Shown one piece after another: positions 46,910 to 56,793 of a DNA stretch of 64,000 bases. The stretch's first letter is position 1. Each line of letters starts with the position of its first letter. The translations under genes were made by a program, and so were the position numbers. This DNA is from Campylobacter showae (lineage in GTDB: Bacteria > Campylobacterota > Campylobacteria > Campylobacterales > Campylobacteraceae): positions 1,426,001 to 1,490,000 of the forward strand of contig NZ_UWOK01000001.1 of the NCBI RefSeq assembly GCF_900573985.1. The letters are read 5' to 3'. The notes beneath the pieces were generated by a model, which saw only the letters and a list, made by a program, of their open reading frames with translations, did not search any database and was not told where the DNA came from.

Positions 46910-47723
46910 CTATAAGCTCCGATTTGATGGCTGCCATCTCTAAAATTTTTGTTACCATTTTGTCACCGCCTATTATAGTTGGTTGATTTGCATCAAAATA
47001 TTCGTAAAGTTCAAAAATATTAAACATTAATTTATTTAGCATTCTTAAATTTCCCTGGCTTAATTCATTTAGAAGACGAAATTGTTCTTCGGTAAATTTT
47101 AAAAAAATATAAAAAAACTGACTATTTTGTAACTTATTTTCCAAATAAACTTTCATCTCCTCTGTATCGATAGAGCCCATCTCTATACTTTCCCAAACTC
47201 TTGACTTAAAATAATCTCTCGATAGTACATCTTTATCAATCGTTTCGTGCGTGGCAAAAACAAATTTAAATAGACCGCTATCTGACATTATACGAATTTT
47301 TTCTAGTAAAATCTCAGGATAAAGCTGTGATTCATCAAGAATAACTATTACTGGTTTTTTATCTTGACTATCTTCGATTTTAGCTTCGTATATTTTAATA
47401 AACTGCTCATAGCTTTCAATTTTTTCCTGAGACTCTTTTTTAAAAATTCCCTCATATAGTGATTTTACAAATTCTGATTCATTAAAAAAGGGATATGGAA
47501 AAAAAATAATGTCACTACGATCTTTAAGATCGCTTACGATTTTTTTTAGCAAAAATGTTTTTCCGCACCCAGGCTTGCCGTAAAATAAAATTAACTTGGC
47601 AGGCTTTTGTAACAAATCTAAAATTTTTTTATATGCAATAATAGACTTATCTAAATTTATGTAGTTATTTTCTTGTGCTACATCAATAAATATATTTTTT
47701 AGAGTAGTATATTTATTGCTCAT
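46902..47723 (-). CDS. ctsP: ExeA/MshM-like AAA ATPase (CtsP)
   Basis: A 273-residue P-loop protein. Walker A is FYGKPGCGKTFLL (Lys55), Walker B VIVILDESQLYP (near 124), and sensor-type FVFATHE (near 155). There is no peptidoglycan-binding domain, unlike full ExeA. It corresponds to MshM, and to CtsP, which is required for transformation in C. jejuni and reported to bind nucleotide. It overlaps the secretin gene by 11 bases. Confidence 0.88.
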   Translation of the reverse strand: MSNKYTTLKNIFIDVAQENNYINLDKSIIAYKKILDLLQKPAKLILFYGKPGCGKTFLLKKIVSDLKDRSDIIFFPYPFFNESEFVKSLYEGIFKKESQEKIESYEQFIKIYEAKIEDSQDKKPVIVILDESQLYPEILLEKIRIMSDSGLFKFVFATHETIDKDVLSRDYFKSRVWESIEMGSIDTEEMKVYLENKLQNSQFFYIFLKFTEEQFRLLNELSQGNLRMLNKLMFNIFELYEYFDANQPTIIGGDKMVTKILEMAAIKSELIDA

Positions 47724-49314
47724 ACGTTGACCTCGAAAAACCTAAATCTTTAAGAGACTGATTGATTGGTGTAGCGTTTGATGTGTCAACTATTCTTGGG
47801 GTTATAATAAATACAAGTTCTGTTGTCCTAAGATTGTCTTTTGTGCTTTTAAATGCATGTCCAAGCACAGGGATGTCTCCCAAGAATGGTACCTTTGTAT
47901 TTTCCTTGCCTTTAGACTGAGCTATAAGCCCACCTAAAACGATTGTATCACCGCTATTTACCTGCACAACAGTAGAAAGCTTTTTTTGTATAGTATCTGG
48001 TGCGATTTCTCTTATGGTTGTGCTTTGTCTAACATCATCTTCATTGTATTTGAAGCTGCTAAGAGATGGATTAATACGGAGCATAATCTTATTATCGTCT
48101 GAAACCTCCGGTAAAATGTTAAGCAAAATTCCTATAAAAACAGAATATTGCTTATAGGTTATAGTGGTTTTACCATTTAAGGCGTTATTGTTTTGGCTTT
48201 CTTCCTGAACTCTATAGTTTACATTATCTCCCACGGAAATTAGGGCCTGTTGATTATTTAAAGTTGTAATTTTTGGGCTTGAAACAACTTTTGTTCTCCC
48301 ATTTGTTTCTAGAAAATTTAAAACGCCGTCTAAATTAAAATTAAAACCTGCAATCAAATTCATGCTTTGAGAAAAACCACCGCCAAGACCGTTTCCTCTA
48401 TTTGACCAAAATAGGTCATTTGCCGGAATCATTCCATATGTTCTACTTAAAGTGGTCGTAGGATTACCAGCGGCGTCTTGTCCCACTGTTTCAGTTACGC
48501 CAGTTACAACCGTACGATTGTATAATCCGGTTTTAAAACCTATATTAAATTTACTCCAGTCAACACCTTTTGTGTAGCTATTGGCAAGCTCTACAGATAT
48601 TATGGATACGTCTATGACTACTTGTTTTTTAAGTCTTTCTTGAATATCTTTAATGTATTCAGAAACCCTTCTAAGCTGTGCTGCTGTGCCGGTTACAGTG
48701 ACTAATCCTGCATTGGCATTGATGATAGGATCTGGTGCAACGATACTTTCTGTCGTATTGTTTAGTATTGCTTTAATCTCAGTATCTAATTTTTCCCAAA
48801 AATCAAACTTTTCAACTGTCCTTATAATATTATCAAGCTTGCCACCACCCTTAGTAATATCTGTAGATCCACTATCTTCTTCTCTCTCTCCTACTTCTAT
48901 TGGGGCAGAATCAACAGAGGCTTTCGTTATAGCGGTTCCTTCTCTTATAGATGTTATATAATCAATTTTAAAAGTTTTTGTCTGAAGGGATGAAATTTTT
49001 AATATATCTTGAGAAAAAGTATAGCTCATATCTTTTTCAGATAGCAAAAGGCTAAAAATTTCATTCAATGTTTTATCTTTTATATTGATTCCAAAAAGAG
49101 GTTCGCTTATGGCGTCTTTAGCAAATTGATCTTTTGTAACAACACTAAAATGACACATATCGGATAGTTGCGTCAACACCTCTTGAACTGAAACTTGTTC
49201 ATTAATTTTAAGATTAAAAACCCTTTTTTCGCAACCATTGCCATATGCTGATGTTAACGATATTGCAGCTATGATAGATATTTTAAAAAAATTATTTAAT
49301 TTTAATAATGACAT
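47713..49314 (-). CDS. ctsD: Secretin of the transformation/pilus system (CtsD, MshL-like)
   Basis: A 533-residue outer-membrane channel with an N-terminal Sec signal peptide (about 1-25). An STN-like small domain (30-105) contains a cysteine pair, and an N1-type domain contains VTVTGTAAQLRRVSEYI (near 205). The secretin core (about 230-520) has VVSSPKITTLNNQQALISVG, QVNSGDTIVLGGLI and VPFLGDIPVLGHAFK with a TELVFIITPRIV end. The pattern is the MshL type. The pore would let DNA or a pseudopilus pass. Overlap with the next gene upstream is 23 bases. Confidence 0.93.
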   Translation of the reverse strand: MSLLKLNNFFKISIIAAISLTSAYGNGCEKRVFNLKINEQVSVQEVLTQLSDMCHFSVVTKDQFAKDAISEPLFGINIKDKTLNEIFSLLLSEKDMSYTFSQDILKISSLQTKTFKIDYITSIREGTAITKASVDSAPIEVGEREEDSGSTDITKGGGKLDNIIRTVEKFDFWEKLDTEIKAILNNTTESIVAPDPIINANAGLVTVTGTAAQLRRVSEYIKDIQERLKKQVVIDVSIISVELANSYTKGVDWSKFNIGFKTGLYNRTVVTGVTETVGQDAAGNPTTTLSRTYGMIPANDLFWSNRGNGLGGGFSQSMNLIAGFNFNLDGVLNFLETNGRTKVVSSPKITTLNNQQALISVGDNVNYRVQEESQNNNALNGKTTITYKQYSVFIGILLNILPEVSDDNKIMLRINPSLSSFKYNEDDVRQSTTIREIAPDTIQKKLSTVVQVNSGDTIVLGGLIAQSKGKENTKVPFLGDIPVLGHAFKSTKDNLRTTELVFIITPRIVDTSNATPINQSLKDLGFSRSTYEQ

Positions 49315-49702
49315 TTTTATTTGCCCCTTTTGTTAAATTTAAGTCAATTTTTTCATCTTTATTTGCTAAAGTAATACTTTTGGATCCAATTTTTACCAGT
49401 TCATATTCACCTATTTTATCTTTTACCCGATACCAATGTCCGCTAATTTTAGCTTTGTTGCTAAATATTGCTTGTAAATCAAAAGTTTGATTATCCGAAA
49501 CATTATTGTTATTTTCAATGCTAACAGCTTTTGTTTTTAAAAAAGGATCAGATATGGTTTTTAGTTCGGATTCATTTAAGCCTTTACGTTGCTCATTTAT
49601 CGCGCCGAATAACTGATTATAATGCTCTATCTCTTCTTGAGAATTATCCGCCATGGATATAGAGCAAAATATCGCTAAAAAAAACAAAGCACAAGTTTTC
49701 AT
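49292..49702 (-). CDS. Small periplasmic protein with PilP/MshK-type C-terminal domain
   Basis: I start it at ATG 49702, which overlaps the upstream stop as ATGA and leads straight into a Sec signal peptide (MKTCALFFLAIFCSISMAD); six more codons upstream would spoil the signal. About 136 residues. Residues 80-130 (FSNKAKISGHWYRVKDKIG...KIGSKSITLANKDEKIDLNL) have the short beta-barrel layout of the HR/PilP/MshK domain that contacts the secretin. By position it equals MshK, and CtsR in C. jejuni. The domain assignment is by pattern. Confidence 0.7.
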   Translation of the reverse strand: MKTCALFFLAIFCSISMADNSQEEIEHYNQLFGAINEQRKGLNESELKTISDPFLKTKAVSIENNNNVSDNQTFDLQAIFSNKAKISGHWYRVKDKIGEYELVKIGSKSITLANKDEKIDLNLTKGANKNVIIKIK

Positions 49703-50352
49703 TGATATTTCATCCCCCATATATAAATTCCCATATTTCCTCTTAGTTTGCCATTTGTAGAATTTATATCTATATTATTCACATCTACTACCAATTTAGA
49801 TTCTTCAATGGCATTTATGTAACTTATGATATCTCTATAATCACCGTCAACAGATATGTTTATATCAAGTACTTGCTCTATTTTCTGAGCATTAGGTTCT
49901 TTAAATGTATTTATTATTTTTGTTATTTTTACATTATTCTTATTTGCTAAAAATGCTAAATTGTCTAAAAAATCAGCCCAACTCTGTTCGTTAAAAATTA
50001 GATATGATAGCTCTTTTAACTTATTATCAAAATATTGATTCATGTTTTGGACATCGGCAAGCTTATTTTGCTGTTGTAATAACTCATTTTGTTTTTTATT
50101 TATCATAAAATTTCTATCGTCACCTTGGCTAACGGTACTCAAATAAGAGTTTACCTTGTTTAGATCCTGGGTTATTCGATCATTTTCTCTTATGGATTCA
50201 TCATAGTAATTTTGCGCATATGGTATTACCGCATAGTATGCTATTGCAGCAGATAAGAAAAAAGCAACAATTAACATCATTGTTACTTCGCTAGGTTTTT
50301 TTTCGTCAAAGTAATTATCTATTTTTGTAAGTGTATTATCTTTTTTCATCAT
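49699..50352 (-). CDS. PilO/MshJ/GspM-like assembly protein
   Basis: A 217-residue bitopic protein with one TM helix (about 25-45), a coiled coil (about 55-110, rich in Gln/Asn/Lys with KQNELLQQQNKLADVQ), then a ferredoxin-like periplasmic domain (115-210) of the PilO pattern, including INISVDGDYRDIISYINAIE and a closing strand. Together with the preceding GspL-like protein it would form the inner-membrane alignment complex. ATG overlaps the upstream stop by 4 bases. Confidence 0.82.
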   Translation of the reverse strand: MMKKDNTLTKIDNYFDEKKPSEVTMMLIVAFFLSAAIAYYAVIPYAQNYYDESIRENDRITQDLNKVNSYLSTVSQGDDRNFMINKKQNELLQQQNKLADVQNMNQYFDNKLKELSYLIFNEQSWADFLDNLAFLANKNNVKITKIINTFKEPNAQKIEQVLDINISVDGDYRDIISYINAIEESKLVVDVNNIDINSTNGKLRGNMGIYIWGMKYQ

Positions 50353-51860
50353 TTAATCTTTATAGTAACATTTGTTTCATATGAAGGTACTCCATATTTT
50401 TTATCTAATAAAATTTCCTTTGTTAATATAGAGTATTTCTCTGAAGTATTTACATTTTGCATCAATTCCGTTAACTTTTTTTCATCTTTGCTTACTAACG
50501 TAACTTTCATGTCTCTATTTGAGTTATTTATTCTTGCGGTTTGTATATCTTTGTTGTTTATTAGATTGCTGAGCTCAAATAACACAACGCCCTTCATCGG
50601 ATAACTAACTTTTTTATCATAAATTTCTTTAATAGTGTTTTTTCTAAAATCAATTACAACTTGCTCTTCCTCGATAGATTTTGATACACCTGAAATTTGT
50701 TGTTCAAGGGCTGCTATTGCCCCTTCTATCCTTATTTTATCAGCATTATTGATTTCATATTCGCTTTTTTTATCAGCAGTGTCTACGTCGGTAATAATTC
50801 CTGACACATAAAGATACAATGGATATAGTAATCCAATTAGTAGTCCAAGTAGTGTATATAGTATTAATTTACCGCTATTGCGTTGAAATAGTGGTAGTGG
50901 TCGCAGAAAATTGGAAAAGTTAAAATCATTTTCTTGCGTTTCTTTGTAATATTGTGAATTGATTGCCATAATATTGTGAATATTATCAACTTCAACTTCT
51001 TTTGAATTTATGGCAATATTTAGATCAAGGTAATTAGTGGGTATACTTACTTTCTCTTGTATAAATTCTGCAAAATTACCCATTTTTACATCAGTTACTA
51101 AATTTATATTTGAAACATTTGATCCTAGAAAGCGACTTAAACTATTTATTAAATCTCCTATGTAATAGGAAATCTCATCAAATATTTCAACTATAAAATC
51201 CCTACTTCTATCATCTTGAGTATTTGTTCCATTTTTTATGATATTTAAAAAAACATTATCATTTAGCTTATCGCCACTTAAAGTAGCAAATTTCTCGCTA
51301 ATATTTTTTATTGAATACCTAAGTGGTCTTGATTGAACATACTCTCCGTTTTGATAAATAGCTATAAAAGCATCATCATCCTGCAACACCACGAAGGCAT
51401 CGGTATTTTGGGCTGAAAGCATATTTTTTTTATAAAGCGCATGAAACATTAGCGGGGCAGCCACCACATAGTCTATATATGGAATTTTTTTAAGAGCCAA
51501 AGAGAATAATTGATCGGTTGATAAAATGTCAGATATAAATACGTTAAAAATTTTAGTTTCAGACGATATGCCTAAAGTTTCGTTATACACAATTTTATAC
51601 TCAGAAGACGGATCTAGACCAAACTGCTCATAAACCTTGATTGTTATTAAATTTGATATATCATCCTCGTCTGTTGATAGCGGTATTTCTACACTACCTG
51701 TCATCATGTCTTTATATTTGATGTATGACGTAAAAAAGCTATTTTTATTTGCTTTGCTTAGGTCTATTTGGGAAACTTTATTACCTGAAAAGGCATATGA
51801 AGTTTGCAAATACGGATCATGCGTTACTATGTTTGCTACTTCATTTTTATTTTTTGCCAT
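50349..51860 (-). CDS. GspL-like protein: PilM-type cytoplasmic domain fused to PilN-type domain
   Basis: A 503-residue bitopic protein, first gene of the operon. Residues 1-315 form a cytoplasmic region whose strand/helix alternation and LSRFLGSNVSNINLVTDV segment suggest the actin-like PilM/GspL-cyto fold. NFLRPLPLF precedes the TM helix (about 337-358), in the place of the PilN INLLP peptide. A coiled coil (380-415) and a PilN-type ferredoxin-like domain follow. In most type IV pili PilM and PilN are separate; here one chain carries both, as in GspL and MshI. It recruits the motor ATPase. Confidence 0.78.
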   Translation of the reverse strand: MAKNKNEVANIVTHDPYLQTSYAFSGNKVSQIDLSKANKNSFFTSYIKYKDMMTGSVEIPLSTDEDDISNLITIKVYEQFGLDPSSEYKIVYNETLGISSETKIFNVFISDILSTDQLFSLALKKIPYIDYVVAAPLMFHALYKKNMLSAQNTDAFVVLQDDDAFIAIYQNGEYVQSRPLRYSIKNISEKFATLSGDKLNDNVFLNIIKNGTNTQDDRSRDFIVEIFDEISYYIGDLINSLSRFLGSNVSNINLVTDVKMGNFAEFIQEKVSIPTNYLDLNIAINSKEVEVDNIHNIMAINSQYYKETQENDFNFSNFLRPLPLFQRNSGKLILYTLLGLLIGLLYPLYLYVSGIITDVDTADKKSEYEINNADKIRIEGAIAALEQQISGVSKSIEEEQVVIDFRKNTIKEIYDKKVSYPMKGVVLFELSNLINNKDIQTARINNSNRDMKVTLVSKDEKKLTELMQNVNTSEKYSILTKEILLDKKYGVPSYETNVTIKIK

Positions 51861-51903
51861 TTTTAAGCATCCTTCAATATAAACTTCAAATTCTAAGTTA
51901 GTT

Positions 51904-51939
51904 TTGCCCTATACTAGGCAACTTGCCGCATTTATTATA
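51904..51939 (-). promoter_or_regulatory. Probable promoter and leader hairpin of the transformation operon
   Basis: On the minus strand TATAAT lies at 51939-51934, about 75 bases before the ATG at 51860. In the leader, TTGC-CCTA and TAGG-CAA (51904-51921) can form a small stem with one bulge. No -35 box is visible. Confidence 0.45.
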
Positions 51940-51967
51940 CCATAAAAATATATGACTTAATAATTAT

Positions 51968-52837
51968 TTATAAAATATTCAAGCTTTTTATAGTTTTTTC
52001 GTCTTTGCGCCAGTCTTTTTTAACGACTACAACGAGCTTCACGAGGATTTTTTGACTGGTAAAATTTGATATTAACTTTCTTGAATTTATCCCGATTCTT
52101 TTGATGGTTTGACCATTTTTTCCGATAATCATAGATTTATGTATCTCGCGTTCGGTAATTATGGTGGCATAAATTTCAGTTATTTCAGGTTTTTCTTTGA
52201 CTTTGTCTATGAGCACGTCGGTAGAGTAGGGGATCTCGTCGCTTAGATTATCATAGAGCGCCTCTAGGATAAATTCACGAAAAATTTCCTTTTCATTTGT
52301 CGGCGTTAAGAATTCTGGATCATAAAAATACTCGTGTTCTGGCAAAAGCTTGCAAATTTCATCCAAAAGCGGCTTTTTGTAGGTTTGCTTTTTGACGCTA
52401 AAAGGTAAAAGCGCTGTAAATTTATCTTGAAATTTTTGATATTGTGCGATTTTTTCAAGCACTTTAGCGTTTGAGACTTCGTCAACCTTGGTGAGCACCA
52501 AGATGTGTGGTTTTTGCGGATTTAAATTTAGAAATTTAACGTAGTCGTCTATGCTGTCGTGAATGGGTGCCAAAAAGACAATAGCATCGCAGTCGCCCAT
52601 CGATTTTATCGCTTCGTTTATCATGAGTTTATTTAGCGTCTTGTTGCTCTCGTGAAGTCCCGGCGTATCGGTAAAAACGATCTGATCCCCGCCGTTCATC
52701 ACGATACCGCTGATCTTGCGCCTCGTGGCGTTTTGTTTGTGCGAGACGATGGTGATTTTCGCATCAAGCAAAAAATTTAAAAGGGAGCTTTTGCCTGCAT
52801 TCGTGCGACCGATGATGCTAACAAAGCCTGATTTCAT
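51968..52837 (-). CDS. era: GTPase Era
   Basis: A 289-residue GTPase that binds the 3' end of 16S rRNA during 30S assembly. G1 is GRTNAGKSS (10-18), G3 DTPG (57-60), G4 TKVD (near 120), and the C-terminal KH domain has [20 protein letters not shown]. Full length. Its ATG overlaps the hslU stop by 4 bases, and it ends the argG-rplI-hslV-hslU-era operon. Confidence 0.95.
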   Translation of the reverse strand: MKSGFVSIIGRTNAGKSSLLNFLLDAKITIVSHKQNATRRKISGIVMNGGDQIVFTDTPGLHESNKTLNKLMINEAIKSMGDCDAIVFLAPIHDSIDDYVKFLNLNPQKPHILVLTKVDEVSNAKVLEKIAQYQKFQDKFTALLPFSVKKQTYKKPLLDEICKLLPEHEYFYDPEFLTPTNEKEIFREFILEALYDNLSDEIPYSTDVLIDKVKEKPEITEIYATIITEREIHKSMIIGKNGQTIKRIGINSRKLISNFTSQKILVKLVVVVKKDWRKDEKTIKSLNIL

Positions 52838-54156
52838 AAGATATATCTCGCTAGATCCTGATCCTCGACGACGTCTGAGAGACGCTTTTCTACGAGAGCT
52901 TTGTCTACTTCTACCGTTTCGCCGCCGTGCTCGTTGGCCTCAAAGCTGATATCCTCTATCACGCGCTCGATCACGGTGTGTAGGCGTCTAGCGCCGATAT
53001 CTTCCATTTTTTCGTTGGCGTTTTGAGCGATTTTTGCGATAGCTTTTATAGCGTCATCCGTAAATTTAAGCTCCACGTTTTCGGTTTTTAAAAGCGCTTC
53101 GTACTGCTTAAGTAACGAATTTTTAGGCTGAGTTAAAATTTGATACAGCGCATTTTCATCTAGGCTATCAAGCTCAACTCTCAGCGGGAAACGCCCCTGA
53201 AGCTCCGGGATTAGATCGCTTGGCTTGCTGATGTGAAAGGCGCCGGCGGCGATAAAAAGGATGTGATCGGTCTTTATGGCGCCAAATTTGGTCGTCACGG
53301 TCGAGCCCTCCACGATAGGTAGCAAGTCGCGCTGTACGCCTTCTTTGCTCGGATCTTGTCTGCCCGAGTTTCCGGAGCTCACCGCGACTTTATCGATCTC
53401 GTCGATAAAGATTATGCCCTCGTTTTCGGCTCTTCGCACGGCCTCGGTTTTGATGCTCTCCATATCTAAAATTTTATCGCTAGCTTCGTTTTTGAGCGCC
53501 TCTTTAGCGTCTTTTACTTTCATCTCTTTTTTGACGGTTTTGTTGCTTAGGCCGATGATTTTGACGAAGCTCTCTTGCATTTGCGCCATATCGGGCGGCA
53601 CGTTTGCTCCCGTGTCAAAGCTATTTTGTACGACTTCTATCTCAATACTTAGATCATCTAGATCGCCGTTTTCTAGCCTACTCATCATCTTTTCGTAGCT
53701 TTTTTCATAGTCGACTTTTTTATCTTCGCTCGCACCCGTCGGTAGAGGCGGCAGGAGTTTTTTTATTATCTTATCTTTTACGTATTCGTCGATTTTCTCA
53801 CGGTTTTTCTCGCGCTGTTCGGCTTTGACCAAATTTACCGACGCAGCCGCCAGATCGCGCACCATACTCTCCACGTCGCGTCCGACGAAGCCAACTTCGG
53901 TGTATTTGCTAGCTTCTACTTTGATAAACGGCAAACCCATCATCTTTGACAGACGCCTTGCGATCTCGGTTTTACCCACGCCCGTCGAGCCTATCATCAG
54001 GATATTTTTTGGCATGATATCGTCTTGCATCGTTTTATCTAGCTTCATTCTGCGGTAGCGGTTTCGTAGCGCGATGGCGATGATCTTTTTGGCGTCCTTT
54101 TGCCCGATGACGTAATCGTCTAAAAATTTCACTATCTCTTTTGGGGTTAAATTCAT
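52834..54156 (-). CDS. hslU: ATP-dependent protease ATPase subunit HslU
   Basis: A 440-residue AAA+ unfoldase that feeds proteins into HslV. It begins [19 protein letters not shown], has Walker A GSTGVGKT (Lys62), Walker [11 protein letters not shown] (near 248), the I domain between (about 110-240) and the sensor-2 motif [13 protein letters not shown] near 390. The C-terminal RYIL tail docks into HslV. It lies 7 bases after hslV. Confidence 0.96.
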   Translation of the reverse strand: MNLTPKEIVKFLDDYVIGQKDAKKIIAIALRNRYRRMKLDKTMQDDIMPKNILMIGSTGVGKTEIARRLSKMMGLPFIKVEASKYTEVGFVGRDVESMVRDLAAASVNLVKAEQREKNREKIDEYVKDKIIKKLLPPLPTGASEDKKVDYEKSYEKMMSRLENGDLDDLSIEIEVVQNSFDTGANVPPDMAQMQESFVKIIGLSNKTVKKEMKVKDAKEALKNEASDKILDMESIKTEAVRRAENEGIIFIDEIDKVAVSSGNSGRQDPSKEGVQRDLLPIVEGSTVTTKFGAIKTDHILFIAAGAFHISKPSDLIPELQGRFPLRVELDSLDENALYQILTQPKNSLLKQYEALLKTENVELKFTDDAIKAIAKIAQNANEKMEDIGARRLHTVIERVIEDISFEANEHGGETVEVDKALVEKRLSDVVEDQDLARYIL

Positions 54157-54163
54157 CTTTTCT

Positions 54164-54697
54164 CTATTCTAAAACGTAGGTTTTTATGTTCGTGTTCGTG
54201 TAAATGCAAATTTCGCCCGCGATCTTTAGACTCTCTTTTACGAGCTCCTCTTCGTCGATCCGGGCAAATTTATCCAGCGCGCGAGCTGCGGATAGGGCGT
54301 AGTTGCCGCCGCTTCCGATGGCGGCTATCTTGCCGTCTTCAGGCTCTACGACGTCGCCCGTCCCGCTTAAAAGGAAAATTTTCTCTCTATCAAGCACCAG
54401 CATCATAGCTTCTAGCTTGCGCAGATATTTATCCTTGCGCCACTCTTTGCTAAATTCGATCACTGCTTTTAGCAGATCGCCTTTGGCGTGATCTAGGTTG
54501 TTTTCAAACATATCAAAGAGATTAAACGCGTCCGCGGTGCTGCCGGCAAAGCCCGCCAGGACCTTGCCGCCGTGGATCTTGCGGATTTTTACCGCATTGC
54601 CTTTTAGCACCGTGTTGCCAAAGCTCACCTGTCCGTCGCCGCCGATGACCGATTTGTTCTTGCCTTTGTAGGCTAAAATGGTAGTCGCGTGAAACAC
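54164..54697 (-). CDS. hslV: ATP-dependent protease peptidase subunit HslV
   Basis: A 177-residue threonine peptidase. The catalytic Thr follows a short propeptide ([24 protein letters not shown]), with [24 protein letters not shown] (Lys33 equivalent) further on. The start is a GTG placed immediately after the rplI stop. Forms the proteasome-like chamber with HslU. Confidence 0.96.
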   Translation of the reverse strand: MFHATTILAYKGKNKSVIGGDGQVSFGNTVLKGNAVKIRKIHGGKVLAGFAGSTADAFNLFDMFENNLDHAKGDLLKAVIEFSKEWRKDKYLRKLEAMMLVLDREKIFLLSGTGDVVEPEDGKIAAIGSGGNYALSAARALDKFARIDEEELVKESLKIAGEICIYTNTNIKTYVLE

Positions 54698-55144
54698 TTA
54701 TTCACCCTCGACGTCTAGTTTTAGCGTGGCGCGCACGGCATGGCCGAGTTTGACGTCCACTTCGTAGATGCCTGTCGCTTTTATCGTATGCGCGAAGTCA
54801 AACGCCTTTTTATCTACGACTAGATGATGATTTTTTTCTAAAGCTTCTGAAATTTCATCCTTCGTTACCGCACCAAATAGCGCTCCGTTTGCTCCGAGCG
54901 GCTTTTTAACCTTGAGCGTGATTTTTTCGATCTCGGATTTTAGCTTTTCTATATTTGCGATCTCGTATTTTAGCTCCTCGGCCTTGCGTTTTTGTTCGGC
55001 TTCGTACTGGCGCAAGACATCTGGAGTCGCAGCTTTAGCAAAGCCTTTACCGATTAGGAAGTTATTTCCGTAACCTTCTTTTACCTCTTTGATTTCGCCG
55101 GCTTTTCCGAGCGATTTTACGTCTTTTATTAGTAGTACTTTCAT
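54698..55144 (-). CDS. rplI: 50S ribosomal protein L9
   Basis: A 148-residue two-domain ribosomal protein: N-terminal rRNA-binding domain (MKVLLIKDVKSLGKAGEIKEVKEGYGNNFLI pattern), long connecting helix (about 45-75) and C-terminal domain with the second rRNA-binding site. It directly abuts hslV and follows argG by 13 bases. Confidence 0.97.
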   Translation of the reverse strand: MKVLLIKDVKSLGKAGEIKEVKEGYGNNFLIGKGFAKAATPDVLRQYEAEQKRKAEELKYEIANIEKLKSEIEKITLKVKKPLGANGALFGAVTKDEISEALEKNHHLVVDKKAFDFAHTIKATGIYEVDVKLGHAVRATLKLDVEGE

Positions 55145-55157
55145 TTTTATCCTTTAT

Positions 55158-56381
55158 TTAGTTAAATTTGCGCCCATTTTTGCGCCCGATGATAAATCTT
55201 AGCGCATTTAGCTTGATAAATCCGTTTGCATCTTTTTGATCAAACACGCTATCCTCTTCAAACGTACAAAACGCTTCGCTAAAGAGATTATCCGTCTTAC
55301 TGTCGCGTCCTAGCACGATTACGTTGCCTTTGTAGAGCTCGACTTTGACCGTGCCGTTTACGTTTTCTTGGCTCTTGTCGATGAGCGCTTGCAGCATGAT
55401 ACGCTCAGGCGACCACCAGTAGCCGTTATAGATGAGCTCTGCGTAGCGAGGCATCAGCTCGTCTTTTAGGTGCGCCGCGCCGCGGTCTAGCGTGATGCTC
55501 TCGATCGCGCGGTGAGCTTTTAGCATTATCGTGCCGCCAGGAGTTTCGTAGCAGCCGCGGCTTTTCATGCCAACCGAGCGGTTTTCTACGAGGTCTAGTC
55601 TGCCGATACCGTGTTTTGCGCCTAGGCGGTTTAGCTCGGCTAGCAGCGCCGCCGGACTCATTTTTTTACCGTTTATGCTAACGGGATCGCCTTTTTCGTA
55701 GCCGATTTCTATTATCTCGCTTTCATTTGGCGCGTCTTTCGGGCTTACCGTCCAGCGCCACATATCGGCCTCCGGAGCGTGAGCAGGGTTTTCAAGCACT
55801 AAGCCTTCGTAGCTGATGTGGAGCAAATTTGCGTCCATAGAGTAGGGGCTTTTGCCCGGTTTCTTTTCTATTTTGATACCGTTTTTTTCGGCGTATTTTA
55901 GTAGCTTTTCACGGCTGTTTAGATCCCACTCGCGCCAAGGGGCGATGATGGTTAGGTTATCTCCCAGCGCGTAGTAGCCTAGCTCAAAGCGCACTTGGTC
56001 GTTACCCTTGCCGGTTGCTCCGTGGCTCACGCCGTCGGCGCCTACTTTGGCGGCGATTTGGGCTTGTTTTTTAGCTATTAGTGGGCGAGCTATCGAGGTG
56101 CCTAGTAGGTATTCGCCCTCATAGACGGCGTTTGCTCTAAACATCGGAAATACGAAATCTCGCGCAAATTCCTCTTTTAAATCCTCTATAAATATATTTT
56201 CGGGTTTTATGCCAAGCTCTAGCGCTTTTTGGCGTGCGGGTTCTAGCTCCTCGCCCTGGCCGATATCGGCGGTAAAGGTTACCACTTCGCATTTATACTC
56301 GTCTTGTAGCCATTTTAAAATAATGCTCGTATCAAGTCCGCCCGAATAGGCGAGAACGACTTTTTTCACATCTTTTTTCAT
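55158..56381 (-). CDS. argG: Argininosuccinate synthase
   Basis: A 407-residue arginine-pathway enzyme joining citrulline and aspartate with ATP. The P-loop is [10 protein letters not shown] (10-19). [12 protein letters not shown] near 128, the citrulline-binding [14 protein letters not shown] near 180 and the [15 protein letters not shown] helix near 290 are present. It is first gene of the leftward operon, with AAGGAT before the ATG. Confidence 0.97.
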   Translation of the reverse strand: MKKDVKKVVLAYSGGLDTSIILKWLQDEYKCEVVTFTADIGQGEELEPARQKALELGIKPENIFIEDLKEEFARDFVFPMFRANAVYEGEYLLGTSIARPLIAKKQAQIAAKVGADGVSHGATGKGNDQVRFELGYYALGDNLTIIAPWREWDLNSREKLLKYAEKNGIKIEKKPGKSPYSMDANLLHISYEGLVLENPAHAPEADMWRWTVSPKDAPNESEIIEIGYEKGDPVSINGKKMSPAALLAELNRLGAKHGIGRLDLVENRSVGMKSRGCYETPGGTIMLKAHRAIESITLDRGAAHLKDELMPRYAELIYNGYWWSPERIMLQALIDKSQENVNGTVKVELYKGNVIVLGRDSKTDNLFSEAFCTFEEDSVFDQKDANGFIKLNALRFIIGRKNGRKFN

Positions 56382-56547
56382 TCTCTATCCTTTATATTGA
56401 GATGACGCGTATTTTAGCCAAATTTGATTAATTTGTTATAAATATTTCCGCTAAAATCGCGTGCGCTAAACGTCAAATTTACATTAAATTTAATATGCGA
56501 TGACGAGGAATTAAAAATTTAAGCCAAATTTGGCTAAAATCGCCGCC

Positions 56548-56793
56548 ATGAGAGTAGATAAGTTTTTAAATACCGTAAATATAACAAAAAGGCGCGCGGT
56601 TAGCGAAGACATGTGCAAAAGCGGCGTCGTGAGCGTAAATGGCGTCGTTGCTAAACCGGCTAAAGAGGTCAAAATCGGCGACGTGATAACGATCAAATTT
56701 CTAGTCAAAGAGGCGCGCTACGAAGTGCTAGCGATCCCAGAGACCAAAAGTATCCCAAAATCAGCCCAAGCGCTATACGTAAAAGAGCTATGA
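56548..56793 (+). CDS. S4-domain RNA-binding protein (Hsp15-like)
   Basis: An 81-residue single S4 domain: MRVDKFLNTVNITKRRAVS at the start and SGVVSVNGVVAKPAKEVKIGD in the middle. I use ATG 56548; an in-frame TTG 18 bases earlier adds only a short tail. E. coli Hsp15 binds free 50S subunits carrying nascent chains; the same role here is inferred from the fold. It overlaps tsaE by 4 bases. Confidence 0.9.
   Translation: MRVDKFLNTVNITKRRAVSEDMCKSGVVSVNGVVAKPAKEVKIGDVITIKFLVKEARYEVLAIPETKSIPKSAQALYVKEL

Noticed and set aside
42968..51860. Recently inserted mobile island
   Set aside because: Despite the GC fall there is no integrase, transposase, flanking direct repeat or tRNA junction, and the genes are a conserved Campylobacter set.
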